From Streptomyces sp. SJL17-4 (GTDB taxonomy: Bacteria; Actinomycetota; Actinomycetes; Streptomycetales; Streptomycetaceae): DNA of 64,000 bases. Location of the stretch: the NCBI RefSeq assembly GCF_036826855.1, contig NZ_CP104578.1, forward strand, positions 5,367,501 to 5,431,500, in the 5' to 3' direction. Position numbers and translations under genes: made by a program. Under the pieces are notes generated by a model, which did no database searches, was not told the DNA's origin, and was given only the letters and a program-made list of their open reading frames with translations. Positions 7,294-16,226 of the stretch are shown here, in pieces. How positions within the stretch are numbered: position 1 is the first letter of the stretch; the number at the start of each line of letters is the position of its first letter.

Positions 7294-8949
7294 ATGACCA
7301 CTGACCCGTACCCCGGCACGGACCTGATCCCGGCACCGCTCCTCCAGGAGGTACGCGGAGACTCCCCGGGCTGCTTCTCGCTCGACGAGCGGACCACCCT
7401 CGACGCCGGACCCGGCACCGGCTCCACCGCCCGCTGGCTCCGCTCCGTCCTCGGCGCCGCCACCGGCCTGCCGTTGGCCGACGGCGCCGGCCCGCACGCC
7501 ATCCGGCTGCGCGTCAGCGAGGCCGTGGAGCGGGAGCACGGCCCCGAGGGCTACCGCCTCAGCACGGAGGACCCCGACGCCGCCGTCGTCATCGAGGGCG
7601 GCGGCCCCGCCGGGGTGTTCTGGGGCGCCCAGACCCTCCGTCAGCTCCTCGGCCCGGAGGCGTACCGCAGGGCGCCCGTGAGCGGCGGCGGCCGGGACCT
7701 CCCGTACGTCACCGTCGAGGACCGGCCCCGCTTCGGCTGGCGCGGCCTCATGCTCGACGTCTCCCGGCACTTCATGCCCAAGGACGACGTCCTGCGCCAC
7801 CTCGACCTCCTCGCCGCCCACAAGCTCAACGTCTTCCACTTCCACCTCACCGACGACCAGGGCTGGCGCATCGAGATCAAGCGCCACCCCCGGCTCACCG
7901 AGGTCGGCTCCTGGCGGGCCCGCAGCAAGTGGGGCCACCGGGCCTCGCCCCTCTGGGACGACACCCCGCACGGCGGCTTCTACACCCAGGACGACATCCG
8001 CGAGATCGTCGCGTACGCCGCCGACCGGCACATCACCGTCGTCCCCGAGATCGACCTCCCCGGCCACTCGCAGGCAGCCATCGCCGCGTACCCCGAGCTC
8101 GGCAACACCGACGTCGTCGACACCGCCGCCCTCACCGTCTGGGACACGTGGGGCGTCAACCCCAACGTCCTCGCCCCCACCGAGACCGTCCTGCGCTTCT
8201 ACGAGGGCGTCTTCGAGGAGGTCCTCGACCTCTTCCCCTCGACCTTCGTCCATGTGGGCGGCGACGAGTGCCCCAAGGACCAGTGGAAGGCCTCCCCGGC
8301 CGCCCAGGCCCGCATCAAGGAACTCGGGCTCGCCGACGAGGACGAGCTCCAGTCCTGGTTCATCCGCCACTTCGACCGCTGGCTCACCGCCCGCGGACGG
8401 CGGCTCATCGGCTGGGACGAGATCCTGGAGGGCGGCCTCGCCGACGGCGCGGCCGTGTCCTCCTGGCGGGGATACGGGGGCGGGATCGCCGCCGCCGAGG
8501 CCGGCCACGACGTCGTCATGTGCCCCGAGCAGCAGGTGTACCTGGACCACCGTCAGGCGCCGGGCGAGGACGAACCGATGCCCATCGGCTACGTCCGCAC
8601 CCTGGAGGACGTCTACCGCTTCGAGCCCGTCCCGCCGGGCCTCTCGCCGGAGGCCGCCGCCCACATCCTGGGAACCCAGGCCAACGTCTGGACCGAGGTG
8701 ATGGAGAACCGGTCCCGAGTCGACTACCAGGTCTTCCCGCGCCTCGCCGCCTTCGCCGAGGTCGCCTGGTCCGCGCTGCCCGCGCCGGAGGCGCGCGACT
8801 ACCCGGCCTTCGCACGCCGGATGCACACCCACTACGCGCGCCTGGACGCCCTCGGCGTGGACTACCGCCCGCCCGCCGGACCCCATCCCCGGCAGCAGCG
8901 CCCGGGGGTGGTCGGCCGCCCCCTGGAGGGCACGCCCCCGATCGTGTGA
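7294..8949 (+). CDS. Beta-N-acetylhexosaminidase, GH20, cytoplasmic
   Basis: A 551-residue glycoside hydrolase family 20 enzyme that releases terminal GlcNAc from chitobiose-type substrates. The GH20b domain is followed by the catalytic barrel, beginning RPRFGWRGLMLDVSRHFMP. The catalytic Asp-Glu pair is D324-E325 in FVHVGGDECPKDQW. No signal peptide is seen, so it probably acts in the cytoplasm on sugars brought in by the ABC importer just upstream. The ATG at 7294 is preferred; a GTG at 7291 is possible. It is the last gene of the operon. Confidence 0.94.
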   Translation: MTTDPYPGTDLIPAPLLQEVRGDSPGCFSLDERTTLDAGPGTGSTARWLRSVLGAATGLPLADGAGPHAIRLRVSEAVEREHGPEGYRLSTEDPDAAVVIEGGGPAGVFWGAQTLRQLLGPEAYRRAPVSGGGRDLPYVTVEDRPRFGWRGLMLDVSRHFMPKDDVLRHLDLLAAHKLNVFHFHLTDDQGWRIEIKRHPRLTEVGSWRARSKWGHRASPLWDDTPHGGFYTQDDIREIVAYAADRHITVVPEIDLPGHSQAAIAAYPELGNTDVVDTAALTVWDTWGVNPNVLAPTETVLRFYEGVFEEVLDLFPSTFVHVGGDECPKDQWKASPAAQARIKELGLADEDELQSWFIRHFDRWLTARGRRLIGWDEILEGGLADGAAVSSWRGYGGGIAAAEAGHDVVMCPEQQVYLDHRQAPGEDEPMPIGYVRTLEDVYRFEPVPPGLSPEAAAHILGTQANVWTEVMENRSRVDYQVFPRLAAFAEVAWSALPAPEARDYPAFARRMHTHYARLDALGVDYRPPAGPHPRQQRPGVVGRPLEGTPPIV

Positions 8950-9174
8950 GGGACCCGACATCCCCCTTCACCCAAGAGCGGCGAAACGGAAGTTACCGTC
9001 ACTCGACGGGGCGTCCCGGACGGAACAGTCCTTCGCGGGCCCTCGCGCCGGACCGCTCGGAAGATGTGCCAGAGTTGCCACGTCCGGCCTGTGAGCACGT
9101 ACGGTACGCCCACACGCAGGCGCGACCGCCGGGCACATTCGGGGACCACCGGGACACCGGGAAGGGGCAGCGGG

Positions 9175-10050
9175 TTGACCACGCACGCACCACAGACGGC
9201 GCAGTCCGTGACGCTGCCCGCCTCGCTCGACGAGGCCGTGGCGGCGCTCACGGCCATGCCGGCCGCCGTCCCCGTCGCCGGTGGCACCGACCTGATGGCC
9301 GCCGTCAACAAAGGGCAGCTCCGCCCCGCCGGACTCGTCGGTCTGAGCCGCATCAACGAGATCCGCGGCTGGCAGTACCAGGACGGCCACGCCCTCCTCG
9401 GCGCCGGCCTCACCCACGCGCGCATGGGCCGCCCCGACTTCGCCGCCCTCATCCCCGCCCTCGCCGCCGCCTCACGCGCCGCCGGACCACCCCAGATCCG
9501 CAACGCGGGCACCCTCGGCGGCAACGTCGTCACCGCCGCGCCCACCGGCGACTCGCTTCCCGTCCTCGCCGCCCTGGAGGCCGACCTCGTCGTCCTCGGG
9601 CCGCTCGGCAGCCGCGAGATCCCCGTCTCCCACCTGCTCGCCGGCCGCGACCTGCTGGCCCCCGGCGAGCTCGTCGCCTTCGTCCGCGTCCCCCTGCTCC
9701 ACGCCCCCCAGGTCTTCGTCAAGGCCACCGGCCGCACCGGCCCGGCCCGCGCCACCGCCTCCGTCGCCGTCGTCCTCGACCCGGCCCGGCGCGGGGTGCG
9801 CTGCGCGGTCGGCGCCGTCGCGCCGATGCCGCTGCGCCCGCTGGAGGCCGAGCGCTGGATCGCCTCGCTGGTCGACTGGGACAACGACCGGGGGCTCGCC
9901 CCCGAGGCGCTCGCGGCGTTCGGCGAGTACGTCGCCGCCGCCTGCATCCCGGACCCGCCGGGCGACGAAGTGTTGCCCCCGGCCGTACTGCACCTGCGGC
10001 GCACCGTCGCCGCACTCGCCCGACGGGCACTGGGGAGGGCACTGTCATGA
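9175..10050 (+). CDS. Xanthine-dehydrogenase-like FAD-binding subunit
   Basis: A 291-residue protein of the CO-dehydrogenase/xanthine-dehydrogenase flavoprotein family. The two FAD-binding segments are VPVAGGTDLMAAVNKG near residue 35 and RNAGTLGGNVVTAAPTGDS near residue 110. A CO-dehydrogenase flavoprotein C-terminal domain follows. The TTG at 9175, preceded by GAAGGGG, is chosen because family proteins start about 30 residues before the GGTDL motif; an in-frame ATG at 9064 would add unrelated sequence. It overlaps the next gene by ATGA, so the three subunits form one operon. Confidence 0.88.
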   Translation: MTTHAPQTAQSVTLPASLDEAVAALTAMPAAVPVAGGTDLMAAVNKGQLRPAGLVGLSRINEIRGWQYQDGHALLGAGLTHARMGRPDFAALIPALAAASRAAGPPQIRNAGTLGGNVVTAAPTGDSLPVLAALEADLVVLGPLGSREIPVSHLLAGRDLLAPGELVAFVRVPLLHAPQVFVKATGRTGPARATASVAVVLDPARRGVRCAVGAVAPMPLRPLEAERWIASLVDWDNDRGLAPEALAAFGEYVAAACIPDPPGDEVLPPAVLHLRRTVAALARRALGRALS

Positions 10051-11735
10051 GCGACGCGCACGAGGGCGGGACGGGCGGCTGGGAGCCGATCCCGCAGAGC
10101 GAGGGGTACGACGGCGACGCCACCGCCTTCGTCCAGCTGCCGCCGGACTTCATGCTGGACGGGGTCCCCCTGGAGGCGCCCGGTCACGGCTACGTACCGC
10201 CGATGATCACCCCGCTGCAGCCGCTCGACCCGGCGACGACGGACCCGTCGGCGACGGGCGCCTGGACGGTCCACGTACCGACGCAGGCGGAGCAGACGCA
10301 GTACTTCGACGGCACGGAGTACGCCGAGCAGGGCGGGCCGTACGAGCAGGGCGGCTCGTACGAGCAGGGCGGCCCGTATGAGCAGGGCGGCTCGTACGAG
10401 CAGGGCGCCGCCTTCCAGCAGGCGGAGCAGTTCCAGCAGGGGGCGGGCGAGTACGCCGAGCAGGCGGGTCAGGGCGGGTACGCCGGGCCTGCGGCCGGGC
10501 GGGTGCCGGGGCGTCCTTCCGGCCACACCGCCGGTCTCAGCGCGGGTCTCAGCGCGGGCCACACCGCCGGGCAGACCGCTGGGCACACCGAGTACGTCGA
10601 GCACACCGAGCACACCGAGCACACCGAGCACACCGAGTACGTCAAGCACGTCGAGCAGGACCCGCACGCGACCGCCGAGTGGCGCTTCACGGAGGAGGCG
10701 GCGCCCGACGCGGCCGGGGAGCCGAGCGACTTCGCGGCCTCGGCCATCAGGCCGTACGCGGAGGCGCCCGCGACCCTGCCGGGCGGAGCACCGGCGCCGT
10801 GGGCGGTTCCGGAGGAGCCGGTTGCGGAGGCCGCGGAGGTCGAGGCCGTCGCGGAGGCTGCGGAGGAGCCGGGCGCGAGCCCGGAGACCGAGCCGACGGA
10901 GCCACAGGGGCCCTTGGAGCCGTCCGAGACGGCGGAGACGGCTGCGCCGGCCGCGCCGGCCGGGACGGAGGCTCAGGAGGCGGGCGGTGAGTCGGGTGCG
11001 GCCGACGCGTCCGACCCGACGCCGGAGCCGGAGCCCGAGCGCGAGCCCCGGCCCGAGAGCGAGCACGCTCCGGCGGAGGGGTCCGCCGACGCCGCAGCCG
11101 ATGCTGCCGGTGCCGCTGATCCCGCTGATCCCGCGCCGAGCGCGAGCGCCTACGCCTCCACCGACAGCGACGAGCATCCCCACACCTCGTACACCCTCCG
11201 GGTCAACGGCGCCGACCGGCCCGTCACCGGCTCCTGGATCGGCGAGTCGCTGCTCTACGTCCTGCGGGAGCGCCTCGGCCTCGCCGGGGCGAAGGACGGC
11301 TGCTCGCAGGGCGAGTGCGGCGCGTGCAACGTGCAGGTCGACGGCCGGCTCGTCGCCTCCTGCCTGGTCCCGGCGGCGACCGCCGCCGGGAGCGAGGTGC
11401 GGACGGTCGAGGGCCTCGCGGTCGACGGGGAGCCCTCGGACGTGCAGCGGGCGATGGCGAAGTGCGGCACCGTCCAGTGCGGCTTCTGCATCCCAGGCAT
11501 GTGCATGACCGTGCATGACCTCCTGGAGGGCAACCACGCCCCCAGCGAGCTGGAGACCCGCCAGGCGCTCGCGGGCAACCTGTGCCGCTGTTCCGGCTAC
11601 CGGGGCGTCCTCGAAGCCGTACGGGACGTCGTGTCCGAGCGCGAGGCGAGCGCCGCGGCCACCGCGTCCGAGGCCGCCGACGAGCCCCGGGTCCCGCACC
11701 AGATTCCCCACCCGCACGACGGAGGCATGGCGTGA
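10047..11735 (+). CDS. 2Fe-2S subunit of xanthine-dehydrogenase-like enzyme with long disordered N-terminus
   Basis: A 562-residue protein. The last 180 residues are a complete 2Fe-2S subunit: a plant-type ferredoxin motif CSQGECGACNVQVDGRLVASC beginning at C419, then CGTVQCGFCIPGM and NLCRCSGYRG of the helical [2Fe-2S] domain. Stand-alone subunits of this kind are usually about 160-200 residues. The first 370 residues are low complexity, rich in Gly, Gln, Glu, Pro and Ala, with repeated YEQGG and EHT units. The ATG at 10047 overlaps the flavoprotein stop, and the extension keeps one open frame with coding-like bias. Its role is unknown. Confidence 0.85.
   Translation: MSDAHEGGTGGWEPIPQSEGYDGDATAFVQLPPDFMLDGVPLEAPGHGYVPPMITPLQPLDPATTDPSATGAWTVHVPTQAEQTQYFDGTEYAEQGGPYEQGGSYEQGGPYEQGGSYEQGAAFQQAEQFQQGAGEYAEQAGQGGYAGPAAGRVPGRPSGHTAGLSAGLSAGHTAGQTAGHTEYVEHTEHTEHTEHTEYVKHVEQDPHATAEWRFTEEAAPDAAGEPSDFAASAIRPYAEAPATLPGGAPAPWAVPEEPVAEAAEVEAVAEAAEEPGASPETEPTEPQGPLEPSETAETAAPAAPAGTEAQEAGGESGAADASDPTPEPEPEREPRPESEHAPAEGSADAAADAAGAADPADPAPSASAYASTDSDEHPHTSYTLRVNGADRPVTGSWIGESLLYVLRERLGLAGAKDGCSQGECGACNVQVDGRLVASCLVPAATAAGSEVRTVEGLAVDGEPSDVQRAMAKCGTVQCGFCIPGMCMTVHDLLEGNHAPSELETRQALAGNLCRCSGYRGVLEAVRDVVSEREASAAATASEAADEPRVPHQIPHPHDGGMA
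10341..10412 (+). repeat. Four 18-bp tandem units inside the Fe-S subunit gene
   Basis: Four consecutive 18-bp units starting TACGAGCAGGGCGG encode YEQGG(S/P) repeats; the third starts TATGAG. They lie in the disordered N-terminal extension. Confidence 0.85.
10599..10634 (+). repeat. Four 9-bp GAGCACACC units
   Basis: Four exact copies of GAGCACACC encode an EHT repeat in the same gene's N-terminal extension. They are exact copies and so could change number by slippage. Confidence 0.85.
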
Positions 11736-14059
11736 GCGACGCGATCACCGCCGTTCCCACGATCCCGGTCCTGGACACCACCCCCGGGACCCTGGGTCAG
11801 GAGCCGGCCGCGCACGGCCTCGGCACCTCGCTTCCGCAGGCCGAGGCGCGGGCGAAGACCGAGGGCACCTTCCCGTACGCCTCCGACCTGTGGGCCGAGG
11901 GACTGCTCTGGGCCGCCATCCTGCGCTCCCCGCACCCCCACGCGCGCATCGTCTCCGTCGACACCAGCGCGGCGACCGCCATGGCGGGCGTACGGGCCGT
12001 GGTGACGGCCGCGGACGTGCCGGGCGCGGCGACGTACGGCCGACGGGTCGCCGACCGGCCGGTGTTCGCCGCCGACCTGGTCCGGCACCACGGCGAGGCG
12101 ATCGCCGCCGTCGCCGCCGACCACCCCGACACGGCCCGGCTCGCGGCCGCCGCGATCGCCGTCGAGTACGAGGTGCTCGACCCGGTGACGGACCCGGAGA
12201 AGGCGTTCGCGGCCGAGGCGCTGCACCCCGACGGGAACCTGATCCGGCACATCCCGCTGCGCTTCGGAGACCCGGACGCGACGGGCGAGATCGTCGTCGA
12301 GGGTCTGTACCGGATCGGGCGCCAGGACCCGGCGCCGATCGGTGCCGAGGCGGGCCTGGCCGTACCGCGCCCCGACGGCGGGGTGGAGCTCTACACCGCG
12401 TCGACCGACCCGCACACCGACCGCGACCTGGCCGCCGCCTGCTTCGGCCTTCCGCCGGAGCAGGTCAAGCTGGTGGTGACGGGTGTCCCGGGCGCCACGG
12501 GCGACCGCGAGGACCCGGGCTTCCAGATCCCGCTGGGCCTGCTCGCGCTGCGTACCGGCTGCCCGGTCAAGCTCACCGCCACGCGCGAGGAGTCCTTCCT
12601 CGGGCACGCCCACCGGCACCCCACCCTGCTGCGCTACCGGCACCACGCGGACGCGGAGGGACGGCTGGTGAAGGTGGAGGCGCAGATCCTGCTCGACGCG
12701 GGCGCGTACGCCGACTCCTCGTCGGAGTCGCTCGCGGCGGCCGTGGCCTTCGCCTGCGGCCCGTACGTCGTCCCGCACGCCTTCGTCGAGGGCTGGGCGG
12801 TCCGTACGAACAACCCGCCGTCCGGCCATGTGCGGGGCGAGGGCGCGATGCAGGTGTGCGCGGCGTACGAGGCGCAGATGGACAAGCTGGCGGCGAAACT
12901 GGGCGTGGACCCGGCGGAGTTGCGCATGCGGAACGTGATGTCGACGGGCGACATCCTGCCGACGGGCCAGACGGTGACGTGCCCGGCGCCCGTGGCCGAA
13001 CTCCTGGCCGCCGTACGCGACTTCCCGCTCCCTGCCCTGCCCAAGGACACTCCCGAGGGTGAGTGGCTGCTGCCCGGCGGCCCCGAGGGCGCGGGCGAAC
13101 CGGGCGCGGTGCGACGGGGCGTGGGCTACGCGCTGGGCATGGTGCACATGCTGGGCGCGGAGGGCACCGACGAGGTCTCGACGGCGACCGTGCGGGTCCA
13201 GGACGGGGTGGCGACGGTCATCTGCTCGGCGGTGGACACCGGTTCGGGCTTCTCGACGCTCGCCCGCCAGATCGTGCAGGACACCCTCGGCATCGACGAG
13301 GTCCACGTGGCTCCGGTGGACACCGACCAGCCGCCGGCGGGACCTGCGGCTCACGGCCGCCACACCTGGGTCTCGGGCGGGGCGGTGGAGCGGGCCGCGA
13401 AGATGGTCCGTACGCAGCTTCTCCAGCCGCTGGCCCACCAGTTCGGCATGTCGACGGAGCTCCTCCAGATCACCGACGGCAAGATCACCTCGTACGACGG
13501 GGTCCTGTCGACGACCGTCACGGAGGCGATGGACGGCAAGGAACTCTGGGCCACGGCCCAGTGCCGCCCGCACCCGACGGAGCCCCTCGACGACTCAGGC
13601 CAGGGCGACGCGTTCGTAGGCCTGGCGTTCTGCGCGATCCGCGCGGTGGTCGACGTGGACATCGAACTCGGCGCCGTACGCGTCGTGGAGATGGCCGTCG
13701 CCCAGGACGTCGGCCGCGTCCTCAACCCGGCCCAGCTCGCCACCCGCATCGAGGCGGGCGTCACCCAGGGCGTCGGCGCGGCCCTCACGGAGAACCTCCG
13801 CACCGCCCGGGGCCTGGTCCGCCACCCCGACTTCACGGGCTACGCACTCCCGACATCCCTGGACGCCCCGGACATTCGCATCGTGAAACTCGTCGAAGAA
13901 CGGGACGTCGTCGCGCCGTTCGGCGCGAAGGCGGCGAGCGCGATCCCTGTCGTCACCTCACCCGCCGCAGTGGCCTCAGCGGTACGCGCGGCGACGGGCC
14001 GCCCGGTCAACCGCCTCCCGATCCGCCCCCAGGCAGCGGTGGCCGTGCCCAATTCGTAA
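11732..14059 (+). CDS. Xanthine-dehydrogenase-like molybdopterin subunit with degenerate active-site motifs
   Basis: A 775-residue large subunit of the xanthine oxidase family. The GTG at 11732 overlaps the Fe-S gene (GTGA). The fold is recognisable from SPHPHARIVSVDTS in the N-terminal domain, NNPPSGHVRGEGAMQ, and LGVDPAELRMRNVM. Several hallmark residues are changed. The GGGFGGK loop reads GVPGATGDR (251-259). The MGQG motif reads TGSG (503-506). The catalytic Glu of the C-terminal G(A/S)KGVGE motif is A737 in GAKAASA. It may therefore have altered chemistry, an unusual cofactor mode, or a purely structural role. These alignments are by eye. Confidence 0.86.
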   Translation: MSDAITAVPTIPVLDTTPGTLGQEPAAHGLGTSLPQAEARAKTEGTFPYASDLWAEGLLWAAILRSPHPHARIVSVDTSAATAMAGVRAVVTAADVPGAATYGRRVADRPVFAADLVRHHGEAIAAVAADHPDTARLAAAAIAVEYEVLDPVTDPEKAFAAEALHPDGNLIRHIPLRFGDPDATGEIVVEGLYRIGRQDPAPIGAEAGLAVPRPDGGVELYTASTDPHTDRDLAAACFGLPPEQVKLVVTGVPGATGDREDPGFQIPLGLLALRTGCPVKLTATREESFLGHAHRHPTLLRYRHHADAEGRLVKVEAQILLDAGAYADSSSESLAAAVAFACGPYVVPHAFVEGWAVRTNNPPSGHVRGEGAMQVCAAYEAQMDKLAAKLGVDPAELRMRNVMSTGDILPTGQTVTCPAPVAELLAAVRDFPLPALPKDTPEGEWLLPGGPEGAGEPGAVRRGVGYALGMVHMLGAEGTDEVSTATVRVQDGVATVICSAVDTGSGFSTLARQIVQDTLGIDEVHVAPVDTDQPPAGPAAHGRHTWVSGGAVERAAKMVRTQLLQPLAHQFGMSTELLQITDGKITSYDGVLSTTVTEAMDGKELWATAQCRPHPTEPLDDSGQGDAFVGLAFCAIRAVVDVDIELGAVRVVEMAVAQDVGRVLNPAQLATRIEAGVTQGVGAALTENLRTARGLVRHPDFTGYALPTSLDAPDIRIVKLVEERDVVAPFGAKAASAIPVVTSPAAVASAVRAATGRPVNRLPIRPQAAVAVPNS

Positions 14060-14188
14060 CCCTGTGATGTCCGTTGCTTGTGCAACCCGGAGGTGCGCGG
14101 TGTCGTCCTTCCTGGCTACAGTGGACTTCTAGACTCGGATTGACGCAGCACGGTAGTTCAGTTGTTCATACGGGGGAGGACAGCGGGC

Positions 14189-14659
14189 ATGGAAGCCTAT
14201 ATGGGCGGAATGGCGTCCGGGATGCGGGCGCAGGCTGTCAAGTACAGCGCCGACTCCATGGAGACCTTCAGGAAGCAGGTCGAGGGGCTCATCGAGCAGC
14301 TCCAGGGCTCGACCGCCGGACCCGGGCAGCTGAAGGCCGACCCGGTGACCCGCACCCAGTTCGGCGGCGGCGGCTCGGCCTGGGGCGAGGCCCAGGGTGC
14401 CTACGCGGCGTACGACGGAACCCTCTCGCGCCTGGTGGAACTCTCCGGCCTGCTCAACGACTGTCTGGAAGGTCTGGGGATCGCGGTCGTCGCCTCGAAG
14501 AACGGCTTCGAGGAGATGGATGACGACGTCAAGCGCAAGATGATCAACATCCACCAGCGGACCTTCGAGGCCAAGGAGAAGGCGGACAGGGAAGCGGGCC
14601 GCGGAGCGCCGGAGAGCGCCGGCGACCAGACGGCCAAGGGCGACGCGTCCTTGCAGTAG
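14189..14659 (+). CDS. WXG100-like protein of a type VII secretion-like cassette
   Basis: A 156-residue predicted all-helical protein with the helix-turn-helix layout of the ESX superfamily: METFRKQVEGLIEQLQG, then a turn containing AWGEAQGAYAAYDG, then LSRLVELSGLLNDCLEGLG. The tail is charged and probably disordered. There is no Sec signal. The ATG at 14189 has a GGGGGAGGA ribosome site. The PPE-like gene follows after 44 bp and a mycosin protease after that, which is the main reason for the T7SS link. The name is inferred from fold pattern and context. Confidence 0.7.
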   Translation: MEAYMGGMASGMRAQAVKYSADSMETFRKQVEGLIEQLQGSTAGPGQLKADPVTRTQFGGGGSAWGEAQGAYAAYDGTLSRLVELSGLLNDCLEGLGIAVVASKNGFEEMDDDVKRKMINIHQRTFEAKEKADREAGRGAPESAGDQTAKGDASLQ

Positions 14660-14703
14660 GCGGACGCGGACGGAATTTCGGGGACACGGGGAAGAGGCGA
14701 GGG

Positions 14704-16209
14704 ATGAGCGGCGGAACCAACTTCCGTGGCATGACCCATCAGCAGATGTTGGCGTGGCTCGACGAGGCCAGCAGCTTCTACGTCGGTGATGCGGCGCAGC
14801 GGCTCAAGTCGGTTGCGGTGCAGCTGGAGAAGGTCGCCACCGAACTGAGCACCAGCATGCAGCGCATGGACTGGGAGGGTGAGGCGGAGAAGGCGTTCGT
14901 CGAGTGGGCCACCAACGTGGCCAACTCGACGAAGGCGCTCGCTGACTACAGCGAGAAGGGGGCCCTCTGGATGCAGGAGAACTCCGTGGCCATCGCCTCG
15001 GCTCAGAGCGCCATGCCCCGGTACACGTCCCACGCGTCCGCCAAGGAGAACCTCGAAGCGGCGCTGAAGTACCGCAACGATCCCGACTCGCGGTACATCG
15101 CCGGCCAGGCTCGCTCCTCGATGGCCGAGAGCGAGGAGCTCGCGGCCATCGAGGCCAAGGAAGCGGCGAACAAGGAGGCGGCGGCCAGGGAGATGGACCG
15201 CCTCTCGAACGCGTACCAGTGGTCGGCCTTCCACATGGGCAACAACGTCCCGCCGACGTTTCCGCCGCCGCCGGGGGCGTTCGTGCCGAGCGACCGTGGC
15301 CTTCGGAGCGGAGACGACTCCTACATCGGCTCCAGTCCGCAGGGCGAGCGCTCCACTGGTACGGACACGACTTCGGGCACGCGTACCTCCCCCTCGCAGC
15401 CGGACACCCGGACCACGCCCGACACGCAGATCGTGCTGCCGTCCCAGGACAAGACCGGGCCGACGCACGTCGTCCGTCCCGATGTCCCCGACGTCCGACC
15501 CGACGTGCCCGTGGACCTCGGCATCGACAGCGTCGACACCAAGACGCCGCCGACCACGCCGCCCGGTCCCACGACGCAGACCCCGGGCACCCCGCCGCCG
15601 CTCACCAAGCCGGACGGTGCCGCGCCTCCGTTCGTGCCCACGACCGGCCTGCCCCGGCTCCCCTCGAAGAGTGGCCCGGGGGTGCCGCCTCCCACCGGTC
15701 CCGTCACCGGCGGCACGCGCAACCCGATGAACAACACCGGCCCGCGCGGCCTTCCGACGGGCCCCGGCCCGCTGGGCGGTCCCCGCGAGGGCATCAGCGG
15801 CGGCAAGGCCGTGCCCAACACGCAGGGGCGTCCCCAGACCGGGCTCCCGCGCAGCACGGTCATCGGCACCGAGCCGGGCCGCAACAGCACGGGCATGGGC
15901 CGCGGTCCCATGGGCGGCGGAGGTATGAGCGGCCCGATGGGCGGCGGCATGGGCGGACAGCAAGGCATTGCCGGCGGACGTCGCCTTGCCGGAGAGACCG
16001 GCGGCATCGTCGGCGGCAAGGCGCAGCGCGCCAGTGCCACCGGCGGCGGTGCGCGTCCCTTCACGCCCGGTGGCTCCGGCCTCGTGCGCGGAGGCTCCAC
16101 GCAGCCCGGCGACCGCGAGGAGACGAACGGAGAGCGTCCCGACTACCTGGTCGAGGACGAGGAGACCTGGCAGCAGGGGCGCCGCGTGGCGCCGCCCGTC
16201 ATCGACTGA
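14704..16209 (+). CDS. PPE/WXG100-like protein with long Pro/Gly-rich tail
   Basis: A 501-residue protein. Residues 1-180 are helical with a WxG turn (MDWEGEAEKAFVEW near residue 57), as in WXG100/PPE proteins that pair as secreted substrates. Residues 185-490 are low-complexity Pro/Gly/Thr-rich with repeated GPMGGG segments and are probably disordered. No signal peptide is seen. It sits between a smaller WXG100-like protein and a mycosin, so it is a likely T7SS substrate or surface component (inference). The start is ATG with GAGGCGAGGG upstream. Confidence 0.72.
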   Translation: MSGGTNFRGMTHQQMLAWLDEASSFYVGDAAQRLKSVAVQLEKVATELSTSMQRMDWEGEAEKAFVEWATNVANSTKALADYSEKGALWMQENSVAIASAQSAMPRYTSHASAKENLEAALKYRNDPDSRYIAGQARSSMAESEELAAIEAKEAANKEAAAREMDRLSNAYQWSAFHMGNNVPPTFPPPPGAFVPSDRGLRSGDDSYIGSSPQGERSTGTDTTSGTRTSPSQPDTRTTPDTQIVLPSQDKTGPTHVVRPDVPDVRPDVPVDLGIDSVDTKTPPTTPPGPTTQTPGTPPPLTKPDGAAPPFVPTTGLPRLPSKSGPGVPPPTGPVTGGTRNPMNNTGPRGLPTGPGPLGGPREGISGGKAVPNTQGRPQTGLPRSTVIGTEPGRNSTGMGRGPMGGGGMSGPMGGGMGGQQGIAGGRRLAGETGGIVGGKAQRASATGGGARPFTPGGSGLVRGGSTQPGDREETNGERPDYLVEDEETWQQGRRVAPPVID

Positions 16210-16226
16210 TCAGCGCGAGGAAGCAG

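Noticed and set aside
9064..9174. N-terminal extension of the FAD subunit from ATG 9064
   Set aside because: Adds 37 residues without family similarity; TTG 9175 has a better ribosome site and fits family length.
7929..11735. A 1268-residue open frame covering the hexosaminidase and FAD genes
   Set aside because: Only its last 562 codons are real; the rest is an Arg/Pro-rich shadow frame of two well-supported genes. The true start is ATG 10047.
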